10,415 nt of DNA from an uncultured Rhodospirillales bacterium (GTDB taxonomy: Bacteria; Pseudomonadota; Alphaproteobacteria; Rhodospirillales; Defluviicoccaceae). Position numbers and translations under genes: made by a program. The notes under the pieces were generated by a model, which was not told the DNA's origin, made no database searches, and saw nothing but the letters and a program-made list of their open reading frames with translations. The stretch is taken from contig CAKZLS010000474.1 of NCBI GenBank assembly GCA_937127205.1, positions 1-10,415 on the forward strand, written 5' to 3'. The stretch's first letter is position 1, and every line of letters starts with the position of its first letter. This document shows, piece by piece, positions 1-7,684 of this stretch.

Positions 1-7
1 CTGAGCA

Positions 8-2278
8 ATGGAGCACGGGCAAACGGTCCTCGTTCTTCGCCGGCTGCTGGCGCGTATCCGCGATGTCATGGCCCGTGAAGGGACCTCTCAAGCCCGCTTG
101 AGCAGCGTTGTCTCAGCCATCGCTAAGGATTTGGCCGCCGAAGTCTGTTCACTTTACATCCGAAGAGAAGGTGACGTCCTTGAATTGTTTGCCACCGAAG
201 GTCTGCGGCCGACGGCGGTTCGTCATACCCGTTTGAGGATCGGTGAGGGATTAATCGGCGAAATCGCCGCGAAGGCGCGCCCGCTCTCATTCTCTGACGC
301 CCACAGCCATCCCAAGTTTGCCTACCGGCCGGAAACCGGGGAGGATGGTTTCTCGTCGCTCATGGGCGTGCCAATACTCCGCGACGGAAGAGGTATGGGC
401 GTGCTGGCGGTTCAGAATATCAGCCCCCGCCACTATACCGACGAGGAGATAGAGGCCTTACAAACCGTCGCAATGGTGCTCGCCGAATTGGTTGCGGGCG
501 GGGATCTGCTTAATCGCGACGAACTGGCGCTCGTCGAAGGCATCGCCCTTCGACCGATGCGCCTCGAGGGCGTCCAGCTCACTTCCGGTCTCGGCCTTGG
601 GATTGCCCGTTTGCACCAACGGCGTTTTACCGCCCGCAAGATTGTCGCCGAGGATACCGACCATGAACACGATCGCTTGCGCAATGCGGTCGCGGGTATG
701 CACGGTGCGCTCGATGACATGCTTCAGTCGTCGGATCTGGCGGCCAAAGGTGAACACCGCGATGTTCTTGAGGCCTATCGAATGATTGCTCAGGACGTCG
801 GCTGGCTGAGAAGAATTGGTGATGCCATCAGCGCGGGGCTCACCGCGGAAGCCGCCGTGCAGAAGGTCAATGACGACACGCAAGCGCGGATGAGCCAATT
901 GGCGGATCCCTACTTGCGGGAACGTGTTCACGACCTGGAAAACCTTGCAGATCAGCTGCTGGAGCAACTGCTTGGCGTGGAGGACGCTAGTCCGGAACTG
1001 CCGGATGACAAGGACACCGTGCTGGTAGCGCGAAACTTGGGACCCGCGCAACTGCTCGAGTACCATCGGCGCCGGTTGCGCGGCGTCGTTCTTGAGGAAG
1101 GATCTCCCGCCGCTCACGTTTCCATTGTTGCTCGAGCGCTCGACATTCCGGTTGTGGGTCAGGTTCGGGGCGCTCTCGACGCGATTGAGGTTGGTGATCG
1201 CATAATTGTCGATGCCGATCATGCGCAGGTATTCGTTAGACCCAGAGATCACGTCCACGAACTGTTCATTCGAAGCCTCAAGACCCAGATCGACCGAAAG
1301 GCGACCTATGCGGTCCTCCGGGACTTGCCTGCGGTCACGGCGGATGGCGTTCACATTAGCTTGAATATGAACGCCGGGTTGTTGATGGACGTGAAGCATT
1401 TCCGTGATAGCGGCGCGGACGGTGTCGGTTTGTATCGCACCGAAGTCCCTTTCATGGCGCGCTCGGTTTTGCCCGATGTGCAAAGCCAGGAGAGACTATA
1501 CGGCAAGATTCTCGGCTATGCCGAGGGTAAGCAGGTGATTTTCCGCACCCTTGACGTTGGGGGCGACAAAATCATGCCGCGGTGGAACGCCTCGGAGGAA
1601 GAAAACCCAGCCATGGGATGGCGCGCAACCCGCGTCTTCTTCGACCGTCCGGCCATGCTGCGCCATCAGTTGAGGGCTTTGATCAAAGCGGCGACCAGCT
1701 GCGACCTGTCCCTCATGTTTCCGATGATTTCCTCGGTGAATGAGTTCGTCTACGCTCGCGCACTTGTCGACAAAGAGCTGGAACGTCATCGATACCTGGG
1801 TGGTGTCCCGCCACAATCGGTCAACGTGGGCGTGATGCTTGAAGTGCCGGCCCTGGTCTTTCAGTTGCGTCCGCTGCTTGAAGTCGTTGATTTCCTCTCC
1901 ATCGGTACCAACGATCTGCTTCAGTTCCTGTTTGCCAGCGACCGCGGCAATTGCCATGTTTCCGAGCGGTATGATCCGCTCTCTCCGGTTTTTCTCGGCA
2001 TGCTGAGAGACATGGTGCAGCAATGCGGGGCGGCCGGCGTGCCCGTGGCTCTTTGCGGCGAGATGGCAGCGAGCCCGTTGGATGCCTTGGCTTTGATTGG
2101 CATCGGCTTTCGCAACCTGTCCGTTTCGCATCCAGCTGTTGGTCCCGTGAAGGCGGCGATTCGGAGCGTCGACTTGAAGCCGCTCGAAGATTACTTGCTT
2201 TTGCTTTTGGATACGCGGGCGGACTCTGTCAGAGAGTCTTTAGCGCTCTATGCGCGAGATCATCGGATTGTGTTGTGA
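8..2278 (+). CDS. ptsP: Phosphoenolpyruvate-protein phosphotransferase of the nitrogen PTS (Enzyme I-Ntr, PtsP)
   Basis: Cytoplasmic enzyme that takes phosphate from phosphoenolpyruvate and passes it to NPr/HPr, the first step of the regulatory nitrogen phosphotransferase system. The 756-residue product has the PtsP layout: an N-terminal GAF sensor domain (about residues 20-160, containing LMGVPILRDG), then the Enzyme I region. The swivelling phosphohistidine domain carries GSPAAHVSIVARALDIPVVG with the phospho-acceptor His370. The C-terminal PEP-binding barrel (about 420-710) shows GVGLYRTEVPFM, the signature SIGTNDLLQFLFASDR, and the catalytic Cys683 in ALCGEMA. The GAF domain separates it from sugar-PTS Enzyme I, which lacks one. 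An in-frame TGA at 2-4 means the ATG at 8 is the most upstream possible start, and the protein aligns with family N-termini from there. Too little upstream sequence is present to judge a promoter or ribosome site. No HPr or EIIA partner is in the window. The gene looks intact. Confidence 0.96.
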   Translation: MEHGQTVLVLRRLLARIRDVMAREGTSQARLSSVVSAIAKDLAAEVCSLYIRREGDVLELFATEGLRPTAVRHTRLRIGEGLIGEIAAKARPLSFSDAHSHPKFAYRPETGEDGFSSLMGVPILRDGRGMGVLAVQNISPRHYTDEEIEALQTVAMVLAELVAGGDLLNRDELALVEGIALRPMRLEGVQLTSGLGLGIARLHQRRFTARKIVAEDTDHEHDRLRNAVAGMHGALDDMLQSSDLAAKGEHRDVLEAYRMIAQDVGWLRRIGDAISAGLTAEAAVQKVNDDTQARMSQLADPYLRERVHDLENLADQLLEQLLGVEDASPELPDDKDTVLVARNLGPAQLLEYHRRRLRGVVLEEGSPAAHVSIVARALDIPVVGQVRGALDAIEVGDRIIVDADHAQVFVRPRDHVHELFIRSLKTQIDRKATYAVLRDLPAVTADGVHISLNMNAGLLMDVKHFRDSGADGVGLYRTEVPFMARSVLPDVQSQERLYGKILGYAEGKQVIFRTLDVGGDKIMPRWNASEEENPAMGWRATRVFFDRPAMLRHQLRALIKAATSCDLSLMFPMISSVNEFVYARALVDKELERHRYLGGVPPQSVNVGVMLEVPALVFQLRPLLEVVDFLSIGTNDLLQFLFASDRGNCHVSERYDPLSPVFLGMLRDMVQQCGAAGVPVALCGEMAASPLDALALIGIGFRNLSVSHPAVGPVKAAIRSVDLKPLEDYLLLLLDTRADSVRESLALYARDHRIVL

Positions 2279-2488
2279 TCATCAAGCATACTTGGCGACA
2301 TCAATCACCAAAAGCTTGTGTAACAGTAATTTGAGATCTATATGTCGCCCAATACAATGGTTCGACTTATTCTGAGCCCTTTTTATTCATCTCTTAAAAA
2401 AGCGCACGCCTCATGAGGATGAAGGTTTATCCGGGGTGTTGGTACAATCGCTTTTTGATGAAATGCCGAGCGTGACGGAGCGATAGAA
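2279..2488. other. Intergenic gap between ptsP and the rodZ-like gene
   Basis: The gap of 210 bases is clearly less GC-rich than the flanking genes. Apart from the predicted promoter at 2331-2358 it holds a perfect 10-base palindrome (CCTCATGAGG, 2409-2418) and the ribosome-binding GGAG at 2477-2480 for the next gene. I see no convincing factor-independent terminator for ptsP: the only candidate stem (CTTTTT with AAAAAG around 2379-2400) is pure A/T apart from one pair and has no T run behind it. No RNA gene is recognisable. Confidence 0.5.
2331..2358 (+). promoter_or_regulatory. Predicted sigma-70-type promoter upstream of the rodZ-like gene
   Basis: TTGAGA at 2331-2336 and TACAAT at 2353-2358 each match the -35 and -10 consensus at five of six bases, with a 16-base spacer. 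It lies in the 210-base gap between ptsP and the rodZ-like gene, with a predicted start near 2365 and a leader of about 120 bases. It could drive rodZ, ispG, hisS and perhaps the genes beyond. A second, weaker combination (TTGTGT 2316-2321, TATATG 2339-2344) overlaps it. This is a pattern match only; AT-rich gaps produce such matches by chance. Confidence 0.4.
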
Positions 2489-3700
2489 ATGGAGAGGGAG
2501 GCCGAACAGCAACGCGAGACGGAGGTAGGAGACTTCCTTCGCACCAACCGCCTGCGGGCCGGCCTCACCCTGTCGGAGGCCGCGAACGTTCTGTGCATCC
2601 GGGAAGCCTACCTCAAGGCCATCGAGGATGGGCGTTTCGGAGATCTGCCAGGACCGACTTACGTTGCCGGGTTTATTCGCACATATTCCGAGCACCTTGG
2701 CCTAGACGGCAATGAAGTGGTGCGCCAGTTGAAGGCAGAGCCCCTGAGCATAGATGGAAGTTCAGAACTGAAATTCCCGTCGCCGATGTCCGAAGGCGGG
2801 ATGCCAAGTGGCGCCATTCTATTGCTTGGGCTCTTCGTCGCCCTCGTTGCCTATGGCGCATGGTATGTGAGTTCGTCGCGAGACGAGAGCGTCGCCGACC
2901 TGATTTCGCCTTTGCCGGAGCGCCTCGTCGCGTTTTTGAGCGACGGCGATGGCGCTACCGGAACGGAGGGAGCACCTCAAGAGAGAAACACGCCCGAAAC
3001 ATCGAAAAGTCAGCAAGTCATTGTTAACGACGGATCGGACGCCAGCGCCGAAGTGTCGCCGACCGCGTCGCGGCAACAAAGGCAGGTCTCCAACGAAACG
3101 GGCAATCCGCCGGATGAGGCGGCTCCCGCTGCAGCGGCCCGCAATCGCGACCAAGGCGTAGCTGGATCTCCCGTTGAAAGTGAAAGCGGTTCGGTTGCCG
3201 TCACCTCCGCCGAGACAGTGGAAGGCGAGCGAAGGAAGACGGAGGCGACTGACTCCGAAACGTCGATTAGAGAGAGTTTGCAGATCGATAGCGCTTCGGA
3301 AAATGCGGACGCCTCGGTCCTCGCTGGTTCGCCGCCCGCGTCGGCTGACGCCGATATCCAAGCCTTGGATTCACCCGCGTCGGAGTCCGAGCCACCACTG
3401 CCCGCGGAAACGGCATCGCTCGCGGAGCCGCGCATCGTGCTGCGGGCTAAGGGGGAGAATTGGATTGAGATCAGAGAGGGAACGACCGGTCGCTTGGTGG
3501 TCGCGCGGTTATTCATGCCCGGGGATACGTTCGATGTTCCCGATACGCCCGGGTTGAGACTTCTGACCGGAAACGCCGGCGGGCTCGAGATACTCGTCAA
3601 CGGGGAATCGGTCCCGCCGCTTGGAACCGAAGGAATGGTTCGGCGAAACGTTCCGTTGAATGTCGAACAACTTCGCTCTGGTGCCCTGGCTCGCAATTGA
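2489..3700 (+). CDS. rodZ: RodZ-like membrane-anchored helix-turn-helix protein (HTH_25 plus DUF4115)
   Basis: A 403-residue protein with the three-part RodZ layout. Residues about 13-80 form a Cro/HTH_25 domain (GLTLSEAANVLCIREAYLKA, then GPTYVAGFIRTYSEHLGL). Residues 109-127 form a single hydrophobic membrane segment (AILLLGLFVALVAYGAWYV). Residues about 130-310 are a low-complexity Ser/Ala/Glu/Pro-rich linker, and about 314-398 a C-terminal DUF4115 beta domain (IVLRAKGENWIEIREGTTG onward). In E. coli RodZ the HTH domain binds MreB on the cytoplasmic face and the C-terminus is periplasmic, linking the rod-shape machinery to cell-wall synthesis; the same topology is inferred here. The ATG at 2489 has GGAG eight bases upstream, and family similarity begins close behind it. 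ptsP-rodZ-ispG adjacency is common in Alphaproteobacteria. The exact role in cell shape is inferred from domain layout, since sequence identity in RodZ is low. Confidence 0.85.
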   Translation: MEREAEQQRETEVGDFLRTNRLRAGLTLSEAANVLCIREAYLKAIEDGRFGDLPGPTYVAGFIRTYSEHLGLDGNEVVRQLKAEPLSIDGSSELKFPSPMSEGGMPSGAILLLGLFVALVAYGAWYVSSSRDESVADLISPLPERLVAFLSDGDGATGTEGAPQERNTPETSKSQQVIVNDGSDASAEVSPTASRQQRQVSNETGNPPDEAAPAAAARNRDQGVAGSPVESESGSVAVTSAETVEGERRKTEATDSETSIRESLQIDSASENADASVLAGSPPASADADIQALDSPASESEPPLPAETASLAEPRIVLRAKGENWIEIREGTTGRLVVARLFMPGDTFDVPDTPGLRLLTGNAGGLEILVNGESVPPLGTEGMVRRNVPLNVEQLRSGALARN

Positions 3701-3840
3701 CGTCGCCTGTCAGCATGTGTACTGACTGATGGTCGCGTTCAGGGACGATGTGGGCTCGTTTGTGACAATCTTCGCTCGACGGTTTGCGTCGGCGGCGGTT
3801 GTTGGTGAAGACGCCCAAGATCAGTAAGAGGTTCAGTGCG
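3701..3840. other. Spacer between the rodZ-like gene and ispG
   Basis: The spacer is 140 bases. The frame of ispG is open through its second half, from a TTG at 3784 and a GTG at 3805, so a longer N-terminus is formally possible. I prefer the ATG at 3841 because of the AAGAGG at about 3826-3831 and the fit to family N-termini. I see no terminator and no convincing promoter, so read-through from the rodZ-like gene is the simplest reading. Confidence 0.4.
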
Positions 3841-5127
3841 ATGGCGGACAGTTCGCCCTCGGGTGCAAGGCGGAAGAGCACTCCGGTTCGGATCGGAGAT
3901 GTTATGGTTGGCGGTGACGCACCGATTGTCGTGCAGTCCATGACCAATACCGACACCGCCGATGTGGAGGGAACGGTCGCACAAGTGGCGACGCTCGCGC
4001 AGGCAGGCTCGGAACTCGTTCGGATTACCGTCGATCGGGAAGACGCTGCCAAGGCGGTCCCTCATATTCGCGACCGCCTCGACCAAATGGGCGTCGATGT
4101 CCCACTTGTGGGTGATTTCCACTATATCGGCCATAAATTGCTGCTAGGACATCCGGCATGCGCGGAGGCGCTGGCGAAATATCGTATTAATCCGGGTAAT
4201 GTGGGGTTTCGCGAAAAGCGTGATCGGCAGTTCACGACGATGATCGAAGTGGCCCTGAAATATGACCGGCCGGTTCGCATCGGCGTGAACTGGGGAAGCC
4301 TCGATGGTGACTTGCTCGTCAGGCTGATGGACGAAAACGCCGCCCTGCCGATGCCTAAGACAGCCGCACAGGTAACGCAGGAGGCTTTGGTGGTTTCCGC
4401 TGTCGAGAGCGCGGCCAAGGCGGAGGAAATTGGCCTCGGCGCGGATCGAATTGTTCTCTCGTGTAAGGTCAGTGAAGTGCAGGGTCTTGTCGGCGTTTAC
4501 GATGAGTTGGCGCGCCGCTGCAATTATGCGCTGCACTTGGGCCTCACCGAGGCGGGGATGGGATCGAAGGGCATTGTCGCATCGACGGCGGCCATGGCAA
4601 TCCTGCTTCAGCGGGGTATCGGTGACACCATTAGAGTGTCGCTGACTCCGGAACCCGGAGGCGATCGAACTGAAGAAGTGATCGTCGCACAACAGATTCT
4701 GCAGGTTATGGGCTTGCGCTCGTTTATCCCGCTGGTCACCGCTTGTCCTGGATGTGGACGCACCACAAGCACGGTGTTTCAGGAACTCGCCGGCGACATC
4801 CAGAGTTTCATTCGGACGCGGATGCCGTCGTGGCGCCAGGCGTATGAGGGCGTTGAAACCATGTCCGTCGCGGTCATGGGGTGTATTGTCAATGGGCCCG
4901 GAGAGAGCAAGCATGCCGATATCGGTATCAGTCTTCCGGGCACCGGCGAGGAGCCCGCTGCTCCCGTTTTCATTGACGGGCAGAAACGGATGACGCTAAG
5001 GGGCCCGCAACTGGCAACCGAATTTCAAGCCATCGTTGAGGACTATGTGCGCAACCGGTATCCATCGCGCAACAATCCGGCGGACCATGATGGTGCAGAG
5101 CCTACATCCTCCGCTGCCGCTCAATAG
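3841..5127 (+). CDS. ispG: 4-hydroxy-3-methylbut-2-en-1-yl diphosphate synthase (IspG/GcpE)
   Basis: Penultimate enzyme of the non-mevalonate (MEP) isoprenoid pathway: reduces methylerythritol cyclodiphosphate to HMBPP using a [4Fe-4S] cluster. From the ATG at 3841 the product has 428 residues. Visible hallmarks are the N-terminal RRKSTPVRIGDVMVGGDAPI followed by VQSMTNTDTADVE, RINPGNVG, RIGVNWGSL and LGLTEAGM of the TIM barrel. The C-terminal cluster domain has Cys302 and Cys305 (ACPGCGR), Cys348 (MGCIVNGPGE) and Glu355, matching the three Cys and one Glu cluster ligands of the family. It is longer than the 372-residue E. coli enzyme, as is usual for the alphaproteobacterial form. The frame stays open upstream to a TTG at 3784, but the ATG at 3841 has AAGAGG nine bases before it and gives the expected N-terminus. 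The stop lies 15 bases before hisS, suggesting one operon. Confidence 0.96.
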   Translation: MADSSPSGARRKSTPVRIGDVMVGGDAPIVVQSMTNTDTADVEGTVAQVATLAQAGSELVRITVDREDAAKAVPHIRDRLDQMGVDVPLVGDFHYIGHKLLLGHPACAEALAKYRINPGNVGFREKRDRQFTTMIEVALKYDRPVRIGVNWGSLDGDLLVRLMDENAALPMPKTAAQVTQEALVVSAVESAAKAEEIGLGADRIVLSCKVSEVQGLVGVYDELARRCNYALHLGLTEAGMGSKGIVASTAAMAILLQRGIGDTIRVSLTPEPGGDRTEEVIVAQQILQVMGLRSFIPLVTACPGCGRTTSTVFQELAGDIQSFIRTRMPSWRQAYEGVETMSVAVMGCIVNGPGESKHADIGISLPGTGEEPAAPVFIDGQKRMTLRGPQLATEFQAIVEDYVRNRYPSRNNPADHDGAEPTSSAAAQ

Positions 5128-5142
5128 CCGGATACTGTTGCA

Positions 5143-6387
5143 ATGCCCGCATTGAATCCAGTTCGCGGCACCCGCGACATTCTGCCCGACGAAAACCGGC
5201 GGCGGCGCTTCGTCGAACATGTCGCGTTTGACCACGCCTCCCGATACGGTTTCGGCGAGATTTCCACTCCGGTTTTCGAATTCACCGAGGTGTTCGCGCG
5301 CACGCTTGGTGATAGTTCGGATATCGTCACCAAGGAGATGTATACGTTCGCGGACCGTGGGGGCGATAGCATTACCCTGCGTCCGGAGAACACGGCCGGG
5401 GTGGCTCGCGCGTTTATTTCCAACGGCTTGACACAACATGTCCCGCTGAAGCTCTTCTACCGGGGGCCGATGTTCCGCTATGAGCGCCCGCAGAAAGGAC
5501 GCTACCGGCAGTTTCACCAAGTCGGGGTCGAACTTATCGGGGTTGCAGGGCCATTGGCCGATGCCGAGGTCATCGCTCTTGGGGCGGATGTCCTCGCCGC
5601 ACTTGGTTTGAGCGATCGTGTCACCCTCCAGCTCAATAGCTTGGGAGACGGCGAGAGCAGAGTGGCTTACCGGGACGTGCTCGTGGACTATTTGCGATCT
5701 CATCGACAAAGCCTGTCGGAAGAGAGCCTCATTCGCCTCGAACGCAATCCGCTTCGGGTCCTGGATTCAAAGGACGAGGGCGATCGCAAGGTGGTCGCCG
5801 GGGCACCGCAGATCACCGATAGCCTCAACAGCGCTTCGCGCGCATTCTTTGATACACTCACCGGTTTTCTCGAGCGGGCGGAGGTCGCCTACCGCGTCAA
5901 TCCAAGGCTGGTAAGAGGTCTCGACTACTACTGTCACACGGCGTTCGAATTCACCACCGATGCCCTGGGTGCCCAGGGGGCGGTGCTTGCAGGAGGGCGG
6001 TACGACGGTTTAGTCAAACAAATGGGTGGACCGCCCACCGCCGGCACTGGCTGGGCTGCGGGCGTCGAGAGATTGATGATGCTGGTGGATGACGTGGGTC
6101 GCGCTGCGCGACCGCTTGCGGTTGTTCCGCAAAGCGACGATCAGGTCAGTGATGCCTGGAGTATCGCTCAGCGGTTGCGCTGCGCGGGTTTCGTCGTCGA
6201 TCTTGGCTACTCGGGCAATCTTGGAAAGCGCATGAAGCGGGCCAACAAATCGGATGCGCGCGCTTGCATTATTTTGGGTGAGGATGAAATCGCGCGGGGC
6301 GTGGTAACGACCCGCGACATGGATACCGGCGAGCAGCAGGAGGTGATGCTGAAAGATATTGAGGATCACCTCGGCCGCTACCGTTAG
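5143..6387 (+). CDS. hisS: Histidyl-tRNA synthetase (HisRS)
   Basis: Charges tRNA-His with histidine in the cytoplasm; a class II aminoacyl-tRNA synthetase, 414 residues, the normal length for the bacterial enzyme. Motif 1 lies near the N-terminus after PVRGTRDILPDE. Motif 2 is FYRGPMFRYERPQKGRYRQF, with the loop at residues 114-120. The histidine-binding motif is RGLDYYCHTAFEF (from residue 258). Motif 3 is GTGWAAGVERLMML (from residue 301). The last 90 or so residues form the anticodon-binding domain (VVDLGYSGNLGKRMKRANKS). The ATG at 5143 immediately precedes the conserved N-terminus; only a weak GGA is visible upstream, so translation may depend on ispG, which ends 15 bases earlier. The motif 2 loop is the standard bacterial type rather than the divergent one found in several alphaproteobacterial orders. 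hemA starts 7 bases after the stop. Confidence 0.97.
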   Translation: MPALNPVRGTRDILPDENRRRRFVEHVAFDHASRYGFGEISTPVFEFTEVFARTLGDSSDIVTKEMYTFADRGGDSITLRPENTAGVARAFISNGLTQHVPLKLFYRGPMFRYERPQKGRYRQFHQVGVELIGVAGPLADAEVIALGADVLAALGLSDRVTLQLNSLGDGESRVAYRDVLVDYLRSHRQSLSEESLIRLERNPLRVLDSKDEGDRKVVAGAPQITDSLNSASRAFFDTLTGFLERAEVAYRVNPRLVRGLDYYCHTAFEFTTDALGAQGAVLAGGRYDGLVKQMGGPPTAGTGWAAGVERLMMLVDDVGRAARPLAVVPQSDDQVSDAWSIAQRLRCAGFVVDLGYSGNLGKRMKRANKSDARACIILGEDEIARGVVTTRDMDTGEQQEVMLKDIEDHLGRYR

Positions 6388-6394
6388 CGGTACA

Positions 6395-7684
6395 ATGACG
6401 GAAAACCTAGCACCCGTCTTGAGCGCCCTCGTCGTAGGCGCCAATCAACGATCAAGCTCGTTGAGTGTTCGTGACCGCCTGTTCGTCGAACTTCACGTGA
6501 TGGCGGAGTTTCTCGCGGGGTTGCGATCGAGGGGAATCGACCAAGCGCTGGTGATTTCCACATGTGAACGCACCGAAGTGCAGGTGATTCATCACGATCA
6601 CGACGCAGCATACCAGCATATCATCGAATTGATGTCCGGCCACGGAGAGATGGCTCTCGAGGATCTCAAGCAGCAGGTTTACCGGCGATCCGGCGAGGAC
6701 GCAGTGCGCCACATGTTTTCCGTCGCCGCCTCGTTGGACAGTCTGGTTATTGGCGAACCCCACATTCTGGGGCAGATCAAGACCAGTCACCGGATCGCTC
6801 GTGATGTCGGAATGAGCGGCAACGATCTGGAAGGGATCTTGCAGGCCGCTTACGCGGCAGCCAAGCGCATTCGCCGCGAAACCTCGGTCGGTTCGTACCC
6901 GGTATCGGTCGCGGCGGCGGTGGCCGATGTGGCGGGCGGTGTCCACGGCGAACTCGATCGCTGCGGCGGACTTTTCCTGGGTAGCGGGGAACTGAGTGAA
7001 ATGGTCGCCCGGACGTTGATGTCCTCGGGGTTAACCAAATTGGTTGCCAGCCATCCCACCGCATCCAGAGCCGATGCCGTGGCGCGGGCGCTGGGGTGTC
7101 ATGTGGCGCCATTCGAGATGTTGACGGAAACCTTACCCGCTTCCGATATCGTTGTGACGTCTCTTGGATCGCGCCGGCACGTGGTCACCCAGGAAATGAT
7201 CAAGGCCGCGCTTAAGGCGAGGCGCCGCCGTCCCGTGGTTCTTGTGGATCTCGGCATCCCCGGAGACATCGAGCCGGCAGTGGAGAACCTGGACGACGTC
7301 TTTTTGTACAATCTCGACGATCTTGAGCGAGTCGCCATGAAAGGGCGGGCGACACGCGAGAAAGAAGCGGCTGCTGCTTTTCAGATGTTGGAAGAGGAAG
7401 TTACGACATTCCTGCGAGGACGCGCCGAGCGCCAAGCGGTGCCCACGCTCACGGCGCTTCGCGAATACTTCGAGCTGGCCCGCGACGCCGCGCTCGCTGA
7501 TGCCGGCAACGATCCGGAAAAGGCCACCAGGCTGCTCATCAATCGCCTGTTGCACAACCCCTCCCAGGTGCTGAGGGACCTGGCAGGCCAGGACGTGAAC
7601 AGCACCACGGATCTGAGAGATATGGAAGACGCGCTAAGCCGACTGTTTGGACTGGGTAACGGTCCCGAGGAGAAAGGAAAATGA
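6395..7684 (+). CDS. hemA: Glutamyl-tRNA reductase (C5-pathway HemA)
   Basis: NADPH-dependent reduction of glutamyl-tRNA to glutamate-1-semialdehyde, the committed step of the C5 route to 5-aminolevulinate and haem. The 429-residue product begins with the catalytic domain (LSALVVGANQRSSSLSVRDR) and has nucleophile Cys57 in ISTCERTEV, where the usual form is STCNRTE. His106 opens HMFSVAASLDSLVIGEPHIL, which with GQIK fits the family signature. A Rossmann NADPH domain follows (GSGEL, 196-200), then VVLVDLGIPGDIEP and the C-terminal dimerisation helix (LLINRLLHNPSQVL). The usual NRT of the NADPH domain reads HPT (220-222). The frame is open back to a TTG at 6359 inside hisS; the ATG at 6395, 7 bases after hisS, gives the family N-terminus. 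It is not ALA synthase, the unrelated enzyme also called HemA in most Alphaproteobacteria. Its stop overlaps the prfA start by 4 bases (ATGA). Confidence 0.95.
   Translation: MTENLAPVLSALVVGANQRSSSLSVRDRLFVELHVMAEFLAGLRSRGIDQALVISTCERTEVQVIHHDHDAAYQHIIELMSGHGEMALEDLKQQVYRRSGEDAVRHMFSVAASLDSLVIGEPHILGQIKTSHRIARDVGMSGNDLEGILQAAYAAAKRIRRETSVGSYPVSVAAAVADVAGGVHGELDRCGGLFLGSGELSEMVARTLMSSGLTKLVASHPTASRADAVARALGCHVAPFEMLTETLPASDIVVTSLGSRRHVVTQEMIKAALKARRRRPVVLVDLGIPGDIEPAVENLDDVFLYNLDDLERVAMKGRATREKEAAAAFQMLEEEVTTFLRGRAERQAVPTLTALREYFELARDAALADAGNDPEKATRLLINRLLHNPSQVLRDLAGQDVNSTTDLRDMEDALSRLFGLGNGPEEKGK

Noticed and set aside
458..1483. Reverse-strand open frame of 341 codons opposite ptsP
   Set aside because: It lies wholly inside ptsP, has no recognisable domain and shows low-complexity shadow composition.
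2379..2400. A/T stem as a possible ptsP terminator
   Set aside because: The stem is almost all A-T with an 11-base loop and no T run after it, so it would be too weak.
2413..2475. 20-codon open frame just before the rodZ-like gene
   Set aside because: There is no good ribosome site or recognisable leader-peptide pattern such as codon runs. A frame of this length is expected by chance.
3760..3768. TTGTGACAA pseudo-palindrome in the rodZ-ispG spacer as an operator or -35 element
   Set aside because: It has only four paired bases per arm and no -10 element at a suitable distance.
3784..3840. Extended ispG N-terminus from TTG 3784 or GTG 3805
   Set aside because: It adds a basic stretch not seen in IspG N-termini, while the ATG at 3841 has a better ribosome site and fits the family start.
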